DNA of 64,000 bases from Mesorhizobium sp. YIM 152430 (GTDB lineage Bacteria > Pseudomonadota > Alphaproteobacteria > Rhizobiales > Rhizobiaceae), in assembly GCF_029210365.1 (NCBI RefSeq), contig NZ_JARGES010000020.1, positions 248,001-312,000 of the forward strand, read 5' to 3'. This document shows, one piece after another, positions 24,920 through 34,451 of this stretch. How positions within the stretch are numbered: the stretch's first letter is position 1; each line of letters opens with the position of its first letter. The notes beneath the pieces are model-generated. The model saw only the letters and a program-made list of their open reading frames with translations. It was not told the origin of the DNA and searched no databases. The translations under genes were made by a program, and so were the position numbers.

Positions 24920-26767
24920 TCAGTAAACGCGCTTCTTCGGGGCGATCTTCGCCGGGTCGATGCCGCCATCGGCCAATGCCAGCATCGGCTCGGTGTGGAC
25001 CGGGCGGTAGTCGAGGCGGACCTTGCCGGCCTCGTCGACCCAGGACAGCGTATGCTTGCGCCAGTTGGCGTCGTCGCGCTCGGAGAAATCCTCGCGGGCG
25101 TGCGCGCCGCGGCTTTCCTTGCGCGCCTCGGCCGAATAGACCGTGGTGATCGCGTTTGCCATCAGGTTGTCGAGTTCCAGCGTCTCGACGAGATCGGAAT
25201 TCCAGATCATCGAGCGGTCGGTGACCTTGATGTCGGCGAGATCCTTCCAGATCTCCGAGACGTTCCGGCAGCCGTTCTCGAGCGATTCCTGGGTGCGGAA
25301 CACGGCCGCGTCGTCCTGCATCGCCTTTTGCATCCGGTCGCGCAGCTTGGCGGTCGGCGTGCCGCCATTGGAATGGCGGATGCGGTCGAAGCGCTCCATG
25401 ATCCTGTCGCAGGCAGCATTGTTGATCGCCGGGATCGCCGCATCGCGGTCGATCACCTGGCCGGCGCGGATCGCGGCGGCGCGTCCGAAGACGACGAGGT
25501 CGATCAGCGAGTTGGAGCCGAGGCGGTTGGCGCCGTGAACCGAGGCGCAGGCCGCTTCGCCCACGGCCATCAGGCCGGGCGCGATGGCGTCCGGATCGGC
25601 CGCGGTCGGGTTCAGCACCTCGCCCCAGTAATTGGTCGGAATGCCGCCCATATTGTAGTGGACGGTTGGCAGGACCGGGATCGGCTCGCGCGTCACGTCG
25701 ACGCCGGCGAAGATGCGCGCGCTCTCGGCAATGCCCGGCAGGCGCTCATGGATGACGGCGGGGTCGAGATGGTCGAGGTGAAGGAAGATGTGGTCCTTCG
25801 CCTTGCCGACGCCGCGGCCCTCGCGGATTTCCATCGTCATGCAGCGCGAGACGACGTCGCGGCTGGCGAGGTCCTTGGCCGAAGGCGCATAGCGCTCCAT
25901 GAAGCGCTCACCTTCCGAATTGACGAGATAGCCGCCCTCGCCGCGCACGCCCTCGGTGATGAGGCAGCCCGCGCCATAGATGCCGGTCGGATGGAACTGG
26001 ACGAATTCCATGTCCTGCAAGGGCAGGCCCGCGCGGGCGACCATGCCGTTGCCGTCGCCGGTGCAGGTGTGGGCGCTGGTCGCCGAGAAATAGGCGCGGC
26101 CGTAGCCGCCCGTCGCCAGCACCACCATCTTGGCCGAGAAGCGGTGGATCGTGCCGTCGTCGAGGTTCCAGGCGACGACGCCCGTGCACACGCCGTCCGT
26201 CATGATCAGGTCGAGCGCGAAATACTCGATGAAGAACTGCGCGTTGTTCTTGACCGACTGGCCGTAGAGCGTGTGCAGGATGGCATGACCGGTCCGGTCG
26301 GCGGCCGCGCAGGTGCGCTGGACGGGCGGACCGTCGCCGAAATTCTGCATGTGGCCGCCGAAGGGGCGCTGGTAGATCTTGCCCTCTTCGGTGCGGCTGA
26401 ACGGCACGCCGTAATGCTCGAGCTCGTAGACCGCGGCGGGCGCTTCGCGCGCCAGATATTCCATCGCATCGACGTCGCCCAGCCAGTCCGACCCCTTGAC
26501 GGTGTCGTACATGTGCCACTGCCACGAATCCGCGCCCATGTTCTGCAACGAGGCGGCGATGCCGCCCTGCGCGGCGACCGTGTGCGAGCGGGTCGGGAAG
26601 ACCTTGGTGATGCAGGCCGTCTTCAGCCCCTGTTCGGCCATGCCGAGCGTGGCGCGCAATCCTGCGCCGCCGGCGCCGACGACCACGACGTCGTATTTGT
26701 GGTCGACATAGGTATAGCTGTCGCTGGCGGGCCGCGAGGCGTTCATTCTGGTTTCAGCGTCGGCCAC
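24920..26767 (-). CDS. sdhA: Succinate dehydrogenase flavoprotein subunit
   Basis: Catalytic subunit of complex II, oxidising succinate to fumarate with covalent FAD; 615 residues. Start is the GTG at 26767, supported by GGAGG 7 bp upstream that overlaps the end of sdhD. The FAD-binding loop is [16 protein letters not shown], the flavin-linking His is in [12 protein letters not shown], and the active-site stretch [20 protein letters not shown] and [15 protein letters not shown] with catalytic Arg in SRCMTMEI downstream are all present, as is [21 protein letters not shown]. It belongs to the sdhCDAB operon. Confidence 0.98.
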   Translation of the reverse strand: MADAETRMNASRPASDSYTYVDHKYDVVVVGAGGAGLRATLGMAEQGLKTACITKVFPTRSHTVAAQGGIAASLQNMGADSWQWHMYDTVKGSDWLGDVDAMEYLAREAPAAVYELEHYGVPFSRTEEGKIYQRPFGGHMQNFGDGPPVQRTCAAADRTGHAILHTLYGQSVKNNAQFFIEYFALDLIMTDGVCTGVVAWNLDDGTIHRFSAKMVVLATGGYGRAYFSATSAHTCTGDGNGMVARAGLPLQDMEFVQFHPTGIYGAGCLITEGVRGEGGYLVNSEGERFMERYAPSAKDLASRDVVSRCMTMEIREGRGVGKAKDHIFLHLDHLDPAVIHERLPGIAESARIFAGVDVTREPIPVLPTVHYNMGGIPTNYWGEVLNPTAADPDAIAPGLMAVGEAACASVHGANRLGSNSLIDLVVFGRAAAIRAGQVIDRDAAIPAINNAACDRIMERFDRIRHSNGGTPTAKLRDRMQKAMQDDAAVFRTQESLENGCRNVSEIWKDLADIKVTDRSMIWNSDLVETLELDNLMANAITTVYSAEARKESRGAHAREDFSERDDANWRKHTLSWVDEAGKVRLDYRPVHTEPMLALADGGIDPAKIAPKKRVY

Positions 26768-26770
26768 GGA

Positions 26771-27154
26771 TCAGCCTCCGAATGCGATATTGAGAAGGGC
26801 GAAGATGGAGGCGACGCCGATGACGAGCGGGAAGAAGGTGTTGAGCGCGATCAGCGCCACCTTCGCGCCTTCGCCATGCACGTAGTCCTCGATCACGATC
26901 TGCATACCGAGCTTCATGTGATAGAGCACGGAGACGAAGAAGAGGATCACTACCAGCGTCACGAACGGATTGGCGAGCGTCGCCCGGACGTCCTCGTAGG
27001 GCGCGCCGACCAGCGCCACCATCAGCCCGACCATGAACAGGACGAGCGGCACGTTGGCGATGGCGGTGAGGCGCTGGCGCCAGAAATGCATCGTGCCCTC
27101 GCGGGCCGAGCCAAGGCCGCGGACGCGGCCGAGCGGAGTGCGCATGTCGGTCAT
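26771..27154 (-). CDS. sdhD: Succinate dehydrogenase membrane anchor subunit D
   Basis: Membrane anchor of complex II, 127 residues with three hydrophobic helices (about residues 31-54, 63-86 and 100-124). The YHMKLGMQIVIEDYVHGEGAKV segment contains the His likely to ligate haem b and the conserved ED-Y motif of alphaproteobacterial SdhD. It starts 2 bp after sdhC ends and sits 3 bp before sdhA. Confidence 0.95.
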   Translation of the reverse strand: MTDMRTPLGRVRGLGSAREGTMHFWRQRLTAIANVPLVLFMVGLMVALVGAPYEDVRATLANPFVTLVVILFFVSVLYHMKLGMQIVIEDYVHGEGAKVALIALNTFFPLVIGVASIFALLNIAFGG

Positions 27155-27156
27155 GT

Positions 27157-27567
27157 TCAGGCTCCCCGCGCCATGATTGCGACGACCCAGACGAGAATCG
27201 CCAGCGCGAACGAGACGACCGGCATCGCGACCGCCGCCCTTCTCGACTCGTCCTTGCCGAGCGCGGCTTCGCTGCCCGTATCCATCACCAGATGGCGAAT
27301 GCCGCCCAGCATGTGGTGGAACAGCACCCAGCTATAGCCGAACAACACGAACAGCCCGAGCCACGAGCCGTAGATGCCCTGCACGCGGGCGAAGCCCTCG
27401 GCCGTGCCGGCGGCCGCCATCAGCCAGATCGCGACCAGCAGCGTGCCGAAATAGAGCGCGACGCCGGTGATGCGATGGATGATCGACATCATCATCGTGG
27501 GAATCGGCTTGTAGATCTGGAGATGCGGAGACAGGGGTCTCGCACGGGTGGCTGTGGTCTTGCTCAT
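27157..27567 (-). CDS. sdhC: Succinate dehydrogenase cytochrome b556 subunit
   Basis: Haem-carrying anchor subunit of complex II, 136 residues from the ATG at 27567 (GGGGGAG just before). The signature RPLSPHLQIYKPIPTMMMSIIHRITGVALYFGT near the N-terminus and HHMLGGIRHLVMDTG, carrying the haem-ligand His, are diagnostic. Three membrane helices are seen. It is the first gene of sdhCDAB; the promoter should lie in the 27568-27768 gap. Confidence 0.96.
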   Translation of the reverse strand: MSKTTATRARPLSPHLQIYKPIPTMMMSIIHRITGVALYFGTLLVAIWLMAAAGTAEGFARVQGIYGSWLGLFVLFGYSWVLFHHMLGGIRHLVMDTGSEAALGKDESRRAAVAMPVVSFALAILVWVVAIMARGA

Positions 27568-27768
27568 GGCTCCCCCGTTCGACGGCGGCATTCGACTGGA
27601 TGCGTCATGCCGTCGCCGGACTGCGACGTGAAGTGTTGGCGCTTTCTAATGCGGTTTTTGCAATGCGTCAAAGCCGGAAAACGCTGGACATGCGCACATT
27701 TAGCGGGGCCTTTCCGAAGGAAAAGCACAGGCTCCCCGGTTCAATCGATTAACCGCTGAAATGTTCGG

Positions 27769-28098
27769 TCAGGTGCGACAGGCGAGCGCACCTTCGCCAT
27801 TCTTCATCCACAACGCCTCGCCGTTCTCGACCACAAGGGAATAGAGCCCTTCGGCGAATCGGTAGAGTTGATTGGGCGGGCTTGCCGGCAGCGCGACCGG
27901 TTCTTCCTCGCCCTGCGCGTCGACCACGACCGACGACCCCGCCGCCGCGACCTTGAGCTCGCTCCCGTCCTCGCAGGCATAGGTCGCGAGCGGCGGCTGG
28001 GCCGGCACCGAGCCGGTCGCGACATCGTCGAGATCGGCGACGCAGCCTGAGGCGAAGAGGACGCCCGCCAAGGCCAGCGGAATGTGGATGCGTTTCAT
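27769..28098 (-). CDS. Small lipoprotein, MliC/lysozyme-inhibitor-like
   Basis: A 109-residue precursor with a clear lipobox LFASGC (Cys19), so the mature protein is membrane-anchored in the periplasm or outer membrane. The mature part TYACEDGSELKV-, followed by a valine-rich strand, LPASPPNQLYRFAEGLYSLVVENGEALWMKNGEGALACR, resembles the MliC C-type lysozyme inhibitor domain (YxCxDGxxLxV, then a short beta-barrel ending with a Cys that can pair with the first). The match is by eye and the family is short, so other small beta-barrel lipoproteins are possible. Confidence 0.62.
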   Translation of the reverse strand: MKRIHIPLALAGVLFASGCVADLDDVATGSVPAQPPLATYACEDGSELKVAAAGSSVVVDAQGEEEPVALPASPPNQLYRFAEGLYSLVVENGEALWMKNGEGALACRT

Positions 28099-28193
28099 GC
28101 GTGTCCTTGTTCAAGGCGCGTCTGCGACGGTCCGGCGTTAACCATGTCCGCAGAAAGACGCGCCGGCAAGCGCCCCGTTTCGGATGACAAGGG

Positions 28194-28208
28194 TTAAGAA
28201 AGCGTTAA
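28194..28208 (+). promoter_or_regulatory. CtrA-type box TTAA-N7-TTAA upstream of secreted protein gene
   Basis: A perfect TTAA-N7-TTAA lies 62 bp before the start codon of the 118-residue secreted protein gene at 28270, a usual distance for CtrA-controlled promoters. The opposite gene (MliC-like) starts at 28098, so it could act on either. Confidence 0.55.
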
Positions 28209-28269
28209 CTTGTCTTACCATGCAGGCTCGCGCCCGAGGGCGCGCCGCGCCGATCCGGAGGACACCGAC

Positions 28270-28626
28270 ATGAAGTCGATTGCAATTGCTTTGGCCGCCG
28301 CCCTTCTGGCCGGTTCGCCAGCCACGGCCGGCAGTCTCTACCAGGATCAGGTCCACGCCGACAGTTTCGGCAATCTCGTGATCCATTCGCCGGCCGGCTA
28401 CAAGCGCATCGTCGTCGGCGCGGGCGAAGCGGCCTCGGGCTACCGGGCAACCGGCTCCTATTACGAGAGCGCCGCGCCGCGCATCGCGTATCATGGCGGG
28501 CAGCGCCTGCAACTGCGCCCCTATCGCGACTGCGAGTTCGGCGCCGTGCTCCTGCACGGCCGCAGCTACATGTACGGCCTGCCCGATCATGTCGTCCCCA
28601 CTCCGGCGGATGCGCTGTGCCGCTGA
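28270..28626 (+). CDS. Secreted protein of unknown function
   Basis: The 118-residue precursor has a signal peptide (cleavage likely ATA|GS after residue 20) and a GGAGG site before the ATG at 28270. The mature part of about 98 residues is rich in Tyr and Gly, with SLYQDQVHADSFGNLVIHSPAGYKRIVVGAG near its start and two cysteines, in YRDCEFG and at ALCR, which could form a disulfide. I do not recognise a family. A CtrA-type box upstream suggests cell-cycle-regulated expression. The membrane coiled-coil gene starts 88 bp downstream. Confidence 0.75.
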   Translation: MKSIAIALAAALLAGSPATAGSLYQDQVHADSFGNLVIHSPAGYKRIVVGAGEAASGYRATGSYYESAAPRIAYHGGQRLQLRPYRDCEFGAVLLHGRSYMYGLPDHVVPTPADALCR

Positions 28627-28714
28627 GCGGACACAAGCTCGTGAAGGAGACGCGAATCCGCGCGTCCTCATTTCGACACCTTTGTTTTGCCAGTGCGCAG
28701 GGAGAGGTTAAGAA

Positions 28715-30061
28715 ATGAGTAACCATTCGACATCCGCATCCGCGAGCCGCCTGCGCAACCACATTGCTTCCTTGCGGACGATGACGCGCTTCGTGCTGGC
28801 GACGCTGGCGCTGGCAAGCGGCGTCTACACCTATCTGGGCGTGCGCGGGCTGCTCGATGGTTCCGCCACGCTCGTCTTCCTTGCCGCGATCATCTATTCG
28901 GTGGCGGTTTCGGTCGGCATCTACGGCTTCTGGACCTATCTGATCCGCTTCGTTCCCGAGATGCGCGACGGTGCCTCGCGTGTCGCTCTCTTCCTGATCA
29001 TGCTCGTCGGCTCGGTGATGATCATTGCCATGTCGTCCTGGCTCAACGCGGCCGCGCTCGCCGGCTCCGCGGCGGTCGAGCAGCATCTGGCGACGACCCA
29101 GCAGGAATACACCGCCGATCTCGACCAGGCCCATTCGAACGCGCTCGGCGCGCTTTCGCTCCTGCCCGACATCCAGCGCGCGCAGGAGCGGTTTGCCCGC
29201 CTCGCCGAGGACGAACGCGCCTCGGGCGCGCTCACCGGCACGTCCGGCTCGGGCAGCGTCGTCCAGCTTCTGACGCAGATGTCGGCGCAGATGAACGAGT
29301 TGCAGGCCACGATCGAAGGCTCGCGCGAGCGCGTGCAGATGCTTTTCGAGGAGGGCCAGCTTCACCTGACCGCGATGCGCCAGCTTGTTTCGGCTTCCGG
29401 CCAGATCGAGCCCCGCGCCAATGAATTCGCGCAGGAGACCGTGGCGCTGTCGGGCGTCATCGCTTCGCTGGAGCAGACTTCGATCGCGCCTTCCGTCGCG
29501 CGTGCGGCGCAGGATCTGTCGATGGGCTTCATCGCCCCTGTGACGAGCAGCGCCGATGCCGATCTTGCCGGTCGCCAGTCGACCGTGATGGAGACGGTGC
29601 GCGCCTCGGTCGCCGCGCAATCGGCCGCGCTGTCGGAGGCCGCCAACGAAATCCTCGCCCAGCCCCGCGTCGAGGAACGCCGCTTCGTGCCACTGTCGGC
29701 GGCCGAAGCCGTGTTGGTCTATGCGACGAGCTTTCTTCCAAGCTGGGCCGGCGCGATCTCGATCGACCTTTTGCCCGGCGTCTTCGTCGCCGTGATGGCA
29801 GTGGTGATGGCGGCGCTGCGTCGGCACGAGGATGGCCTCACCGATGCCGACCGCATCACCGCTGCCGACATGCTGCGCTCCATCGAACTGCACGAGACGC
29901 TGGCCGCCGCCCGCGCCGCGCGCCAGCCCGCTTCGACACCCGAGCCGGAGCCTGCACCGGCCGAAACGAGGCCCGCCGCGCAGGCGTCGCCGCCCGCACC
30001 ACCGTCGAGCGAGAACGTCACCCCCCTTTCCGTCAACGAACGCAAACGGTTCGAGCCATGA
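28715..30061 (+). CDS. Membrane protein with periplasmic coiled-coil region, unknown function
   Basis: The 448-residue product begins after a GGGAGAGG site. Three membrane segments are predicted near residues 24-47, 50-77 and 88-111, followed by a long Ala/Gln/Glu-rich, mostly helical region (about 115-335) with heptad-like runs such as LLTQMSAQMNELQATIEGSRERVQ, then a fourth membrane segment (about 345-372) and a Pro/Ala/Glu-rich cytoplasmic tail. The topology would put the helical region outside the inner membrane. I know no named family. It overlaps the next gene by ATGA (4 bp), so the two products are almost certainly made together and may form a complex. Confidence 0.8.
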   Translation: MSNHSTSASASRLRNHIASLRTMTRFVLATLALASGVYTYLGVRGLLDGSATLVFLAAIIYSVAVSVGIYGFWTYLIRFVPEMRDGASRVALFLIMLVGSVMIIAMSSWLNAAALAGSAAVEQHLATTQQEYTADLDQAHSNALGALSLLPDIQRAQERFARLAEDERASGALTGTSGSGSVVQLLTQMSAQMNELQATIEGSRERVQMLFEEGQLHLTAMRQLVSASGQIEPRANEFAQETVALSGVIASLEQTSIAPSVARAAQDLSMGFIAPVTSSADADLAGRQSTVMETVRASVAAQSAALSEAANEILAQPRVEERRFVPLSAAEAVLVYATSFLPSWAGAISIDLLPGVFVAVMAVVMAALRRHEDGLTDADRITAADMLRSIELHETLAAARAARQPASTPEPEPAPAETRPAAQASPPAPPSSENVTPLSVNERKRFEP

Positions 30062-30891
30062 CCGACCACGCGCACCATTCCGACATCGCGCCGCAGGGCC
30101 GCTTCGCCCGTCTCGTCGACCGGATCGACGACGGCAACGTGATGCGATTCACCTTCGGCGCGATGCTCGCCGGCGTCATCGGCGTGCTCGCCTTCGACCT
30201 TTACGAACTGCGCCAACAGACCGGCGGTCTGTGGCCGTCCGACCGGGCGTCGGTGCATGTCAGCGAACCGATCCTGCCGCCCGCCGTCGAGACCGACGGT
30301 TCGTCCTCGGCTTCGCAGGACCCGCGTAAGAACGTCCAGACAGACGAGGCTCTCTTGAAGGATGCCGTGCGTTTCGAACTGAAGCCCGGCGGCGTCCTCG
30401 CCGCGACCGGCTCGATCGATGTCGGCGCGTCCGCCCGGCTCGCCGCCGAACTCGACGCGCGCGGCGAATATGTCCAGACGGTTTCGCTCAACTCGCCCGG
30501 CGGTTCGCTGGAAGATGCGATGGCGATGGCGCGGATGATCCGCGAGCGCGATCTGGCGACCCTCGTTCCCGACGGCGCGCTCTGCGCCTCGTCCTGCCCG
30601 CTGGTCTTCGCCGGCGGCACGACGCGCACGGTCGGCGACAAGGCGGCGATCGGCCTCCACCAGTTCTATGCCGGCACGTCGAACCTGCCGGCGCCCGAAC
30701 AGGCGATGTCGGACGCGCAGGTCACCGCCGCGCGCATCTCGCGCTATCTGTCGGAAATGGGGATCGACCCCGCCATGTGGCTGCACGCGCTCGATACGCC
30801 GCCGCGTGCGCTCTACTATCTGTCGGCCGAGGAAATGACCGCTTACAAGCTGGTCACATCGACCGGGCCGCTGGCCTTTCGTCAGGAGTAG
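30058..30891 (+). CDS. Membrane-anchored ClpP/crotonase-fold periplasmic protein (COG3904-like)
   Basis: The 277-residue protein has one N-terminal membrane anchor (about residues 29-48, TFGAMLAGVIGVLAFDLYEL) and then an outward-facing domain of the ClpP/SppA superfamily. Motifs: VSLNSPGGSLEDAMAMARMI (oxyanion-forming SPGGS), ALCASSCPLVFAGG carrying the presumed nucleophile Ser between two cysteines that may be disulfide-bonded, and AAIGLHQFYAG with the candidate His. Proteins of this kind are often annotated as predicted periplasmic proteins; activity is unproven. It is translationally coupled to the preceding coiled-coil membrane protein, and its last 38 bp overlap the end of the convergent diguanylate cyclase gene. 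Confidence 0.82.
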   Translation: MTDHAHHSDIAPQGRFARLVDRIDDGNVMRFTFGAMLAGVIGVLAFDLYELRQQTGGLWPSDRASVHVSEPILPPAVETDGSSSASQDPRKNVQTDEALLKDAVRFELKPGGVLAATGSIDVGASARLAAELDARGEYVQTVSLNSPGGSLEDAMAMARMIRERDLATLVPDGALCASSCPLVFAGGTTRTVGDKAAIGLHQFYAGTSNLPAPEQAMSDAQVTAARISRYLSEMGIDPAMWLHALDTPPRALYYLSAEEMTAYKLVTSTGPLAFRQE

Positions 30892-32080
30892 TATCGGCGA
30901 TCATCAGGCCGGTCCGCGTGCCGTCCGCCCGTGACGCGCGCACACGGTCGCGACCGGCGTCCTTGGCCTGGTAGAGCGCCGCGTCGGCGCGGTAGTGAAC
31001 GTGTTCCGAAGTTTCGTCGCGGGAGCGTTCCGCAACGCCGAAGCTTGCCGTGAAGCGCGCCTCCGCCGGCATCGTCTCGACTTTCATCTTTTCCATGCGC
31101 AGGCGCACGCTTTCGGCAAAAAGTCGTGCCGCCGCCAGGTTGCAGCCCGGCAGCACGATTGCGAATTCCTCGCCGCCGATTCGCGCGACCACATGACCGG
31201 GCAGCGTTGCTTCCCGCAGCGCGTCGGCAAAGGCCGTGATCACCCTGTCGCCACCGGCATGGCCATGGGTGTCGTTGACCGCTTTGAAGTGGTCGAGGTC
31301 GCAAAGCACCAGCGAAATCGGCAGGCCCTTCGCCTCGGTCTCCTGCATCAGGCGCTCGAAACGCAGTTCGAAGCCGCGTCGGTTGAACAGTCCCGACAGC
31401 GGGTCCGTTTCCGATTTCATCGTGATTTCCGCAAGCAGGTCGCGCACCAGGATGACCATCAGAAGCAGCGCGACGGCAACCGACAGGACGGCGCCCGTCG
31501 TCTGCCCGATGAAGGCATAGAGCGTGGATGCATAGTGCGACGGTGAAGCGCCCACGCCTCCGGTCTGCAACGCCACCGCCGGCTTCATGATGTAGTGGAT
31601 GGAGGTGACGGTCAAAAGCGCGGCGAGAACCAGGTCGGTCGGGCGCCGCTTTGCCGACAGGAAGATGATGCCTGCGCCGATCGCCTGCATGACGAAATAG
31701 GGCATCTGGTAGATCACCATCCGCGTGAAGGATTCGCGCGGCAACTGGTCGCTGGCGACTTTCGTCGCGATCGAGATGATGAAGATCGCCGCGATCACCT
31801 TCCACGGCATCCGCACGCGGTAGAGCCGCGCCAGCCCGCGATTGAAGACGACGAGCGCGCCGAGGAAGAGGGCATAGCCCACGAGCACGGTCCGATTGCC
31901 GCCGGTGAACATCGGGATCAGAAATTCGACGCCGAAATACGCCGCGCCCAGAACATAGGCGCCGGCGAAATGTTTCGCCGCGATCCGCGTGCGGTCATAA
32001 AGCGCGATGGCGATGAAGGACGCGGCCAGGAGGCTGGCGATGGCGAAGTTGATCGCCATGAGAAATTCCGCGCCGCTCAT
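30854..32080 (-). CDS. Membrane-bound diguanylate cyclase (GGDEF)
   Basis: Synthesises cyclic di-GMP from two GTP. The 408-residue protein has six or seven membrane helices in the first 230 residues and a C-terminal GGDEF domain (about 235-390): DPLSGLFNRRGFELRFERLM, LVLCDLDHFKAVNDTHGHAGGD and the active site ARIGGEEFAIVLPG. The position of the RxxD inhibitory site before the active loop reads LPGH, so product inhibition through the I-site is probably missing. The membrane part likely senses an unknown signal. Its 3' end overlaps the convergent ClpP-fold gene by 38 bp. Confidence 0.92.
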   Translation of the reverse strand: MSGAEFLMAINFAIASLLAASFIAIALYDRTRIAAKHFAGAYVLGAAYFGVEFLIPMFTGGNRTVLVGYALFLGALVVFNRGLARLYRVRMPWKVIAAIFIISIATKVASDQLPRESFTRMVIYQMPYFVMQAIGAGIIFLSAKRRPTDLVLAALLTVTSIHYIMKPAVALQTGGVGASPSHYASTLYAFIGQTTGAVLSVAVALLLMVILVRDLLAEITMKSETDPLSGLFNRRGFELRFERLMQETEAKGLPISLVLCDLDHFKAVNDTHGHAGGDRVITAFADALREATLPGHVVARIGGEEFAIVLPGCNLAAARLFAESVRLRMEKMKVETMPAEARFTASFGVAERSRDETSEHVHYRADAALYQAKDAGRDRVRASRADGTRTGLMIADTTPDERPAARSM

Positions 32081-32194
32081 CGCTTTCCGCCCCCGATTCG
32101 GCCCGGATGCTAAGGGGCAAACCTCAACATTCCGTAACGCGCGATGCGCGAACTCGCGGAAATGCGAACCCGCGGAAGCGAGCCGTCGCCTGGA

Positions 32195-33604
32195 CTATTT
32201 CCACTCCCGGATGTCGACGAAGTGTCCAGCGATCGCAGCGGCCGCGGCCATTGCGGGAGAGACGAGGTGGGTGCGCCCCTTGAAGCCCTGACGGCCCTCG
32301 AAATTGCGGTTCGAGGTCGAGGCGCAGCGCTCCTGCGGCTTGAGGCGGTCGTCGTTCATCGCCAGGCACATGGAGCAGCCCGGCTCGCGCCAGTCGAAGC
32401 CGGCTTCGATGAAGACCTTGTCCAGCCCTTCCGCCTCGGCCTGTTGCTTGACGAGGCCCGAGCCGGGAACGATCATCGCGTCGACGGTGGCCGCGACCTT
32501 GCGGCCCTCGATGACGGCGGCGGCGGCGCGCAGATCCTCGATCCGGCCATTGGTGCAGGAGCCGATGAAGACGCGGTCGATGGTGATGTCGGTGATCTTC
32601 GTGCCCGGCGTCAGGCCCATATAGTCGAGCGCGCGCTGCTTGGAGGTGCGCTTGTTCTCGTCAAGGATCGCGGCCGGGTCCGGCACCTCGCCGGTCACCG
32701 AGACGACGTCCTCGGGCGAGGAGCCCCAGGAGACGATCGGCGGCAGATTGGCCGCGTCGAGCACCACGACCTTGTCGTAATGCGCGCCCTCGTCGGATTG
32801 CAGCGTCTTCCAGTAGTCGAGCGCCATGTCCCACGCTTTGCCCTTCGGCGCGCGCGGCTTGTCCTTCACATAGGCGAAAGTCGTCTCGTCGGGCGCGATC
32901 AGGCCGGCGCGGGCGCCGCCTTCGATCGACATGTTGCAGATCGTCATCCGCCCTTCCATCGACAGCGCGCGGATCGCCTCGCCGGCATATTCGATGACGT
33001 AGCCGGTGCCGCCGGCTGTGCCGATCTCGCCGATGATGGCGAGGATGATGTCCTTGGCGGTGACGCCTTGAGGCAACTGCCCGTCGACGCGCACCAGCAT
33101 GTTCTTCGCCTTGTTCTGGATCAGCGTCTGCGTGGCGAGCACGTGCTCGACCTCGGACGTTCCGATGCCGTGAGCGAGTGCGCCGAACGCGCCATGGGTC
33201 GAGGTGTGGCTGTCGCCGCACACGATCGTCATGCCCGGCAGGGTGAAGCCCTGCTCCGGCCCGATGATGTGGACGATGCCCTGGCGGATGTCGACCTCGT
33301 CATAATAGTCGATGCCGAAATCGGCCGCGTTCTTCGCCAGCGCCTCGACCTGGATGCGGCTTTCCTCGTTCTTGATGCCGTCCTTGCGGTCGGGCGAGGT
33401 CGGGACGTTGTGGTCGACGACGGCGAGCGTCTTTTCGGGATGGCGCACCTTGCGGCCGGCCATGCGCAGCCCTTCGAACGCCTGCGGGCTCGTGACTTCA
33501 TGAACCAGATGGCGATCGATGTAGAGAAGGCAGGTGCCGTCATCCTGGCGGTCGACGACGTGGTCGTCGAAGATCTTGTCGTAGAGGGTACGCGGTGCGC
33601 TCAT
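32195..33604 (-). CDS. leuC: 3-isopropylmalate dehydratase large subunit
   Basis: Aconitase-family enzyme of leucine biosynthesis that isomerises 2-isopropylmalate to 3-isopropylmalate together with LeuD. The 469-residue product has the N-terminus [66 protein letters not shown] and the [4Fe-4S] ligands in [17 protein letters not shown] and [11 protein letters not shown]. Full-length. No leuD lies next to it here, which is common in Rhizobiales. Confidence 0.97.
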   Translation of the reverse strand: MSAPRTLYDKIFDDHVVDRQDDGTCLLYIDRHLVHEVTSPQAFEGLRMAGRKVRHPEKTLAVVDHNVPTSPDRKDGIKNEESRIQVEALAKNAADFGIDYYDEVDIRQGIVHIIGPEQGFTLPGMTIVCGDSHTSTHGAFGALAHGIGTSEVEHVLATQTLIQNKAKNMLVRVDGQLPQGVTAKDIILAIIGEIGTAGGTGYVIEYAGEAIRALSMEGRMTICNMSIEGGARAGLIAPDETTFAYVKDKPRAPKGKAWDMALDYWKTLQSDEGAHYDKVVVLDAANLPPIVSWGSSPEDVVSVTGEVPDPAAILDENKRTSKQRALDYMGLTPGTKITDITIDRVFIGSCTNGRIEDLRAAAAVIEGRKVAATVDAMIVPGSGLVKQQAEAEGLDKVFIEAGFDWREPGCSMCLAMNDDRLKPQERCASTSNRNFEGRQGFKGRTHLVSPAMAAAAAIAGHFVDIREWK

Positions 33605-33828
33605 GGCGTGGAGTCCGTTCGGTCAGAAAGCAGTTGGAAAAGGGCGGAAGACGAGACGCGCGCCTAGCGCGCAAGACTCGCCGTCGCGCCGGAAAACCGC
33701 GCGAAGAAACGGGACGGCAGGCGCTTGCGATCCTGCAGCACGAACCTCTTATAGGCCGGGTTCCCGAAGAGCTTTTCCATGGAGGGTTTCATTACCAGCC
33801 TTTCGGGCCGCCTTCAACGCTCCAGCCG

Positions 33829-34332
33829 TCAGTCGTCCGGCGGGCCGGCCTTCCCGTCGAGGCGGCCGAGCCGTTTTTCCATCTGGTGCATCAGGCCAAG
33901 AATGAAGAGGGCGAGCAGCGTGGCGAAGGCCGCGACCTGCCAGAAGCCAAGCCCGGCTGCGAGCCCGATGGCGCCGGCGAGCCACAGGCCGGCGCCGGTC
34001 GTCAGCCCCTGCACCTTCCCCCGCGCGAAGATGATGGAGCCGGCGGCAAGAAAGGCGACGCCCGCCGTCACCGCCTCGATCATGCGGATCGGGTCGAGCC
34101 GCGCGCCGTCGGATTCGAACTGGTTCGAATGGACGATCTCGATGCCGAGAATGGCGAAGGCGGCCGAGGCGAGCGCGACCAGCATGTGCGTGCGAAGGCC
34201 CGCGGGATGGTGTCGCCATTCCCGTTCGAAGCCGACCAGGGCACCGAGAAGCGCCGCAACGAGAAGCCGCGCCGCGATGACCGTGAAGGGCATGTGGGTT
34301 GGATGGGTGAAGTCGGCGACGAGATCGCTCAT
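33829..34332 (-). CDS. MgtC/SapB family membrane protein
   Basis: A 167-residue inner-membrane protein with the MgtC signature LLVAALLGALVGFEREWRHHPAGLRTHMLVALASAAFAI and about five helices. MgtC proteins modulate the F-ATPase or magnesium-related physiology and help intracellular survival in pathogens. Family members without the C-terminal ACT-like domain, like this one, are widespread and of uncertain function. The gene lies between leuC and rplS in the same orientation. Confidence 0.9.
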   Translation of the reverse strand: MSDLVADFTHPTHMPFTVIAARLLVAALLGALVGFEREWRHHPAGLRTHMLVALASAAFAILGIEIVHSNQFESDGARLDPIRMIEAVTAGVAFLAAGSIIFARGKVQGLTTGAGLWLAGAIGLAAGLGFWQVAAFATLLALFILGLMHQMEKRLGRLDGKAGPPDD

Positions 34333-34395
34333 GGAGAAGTCGGGGTCCGGTTGGCGGCGTCTTCCTCCATAGCCGGCTTCTCAGCCGCGCAAAAC

Positions 34396-34426
34396 GAAAA
34401 AAAGGGCGCGGAAACCCCGTGCCCTT
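34396..34426 (-). terminator. Rho-independent terminator of rplS
   Basis: On the minus strand a 10-bp stem (AAGGGC..., one G-U pair, 34402-34411 with 34417-34426) with a 5-base loop is followed by TTTTTTT. It is 26 bp after the rplS stop. Confidence 0.92.
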
Positions 34427-34451
34427 CTTCCATCCGCTCGAGGCGGAATAT

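Noticed and set aside
24995-27337. 780-residue open frame antisense to sdhA and sdhD/C
   Set aside because: The sdhCDAB genes on the minus strand are unambiguous, so this frame is a compositional artefact.
28706-28721. TTAAGAAATGAGTAAC as a CtrA box
   Set aside because: The second half is GTAA and the site overlaps the ribosome-binding site and start codon of the 28715 gene.
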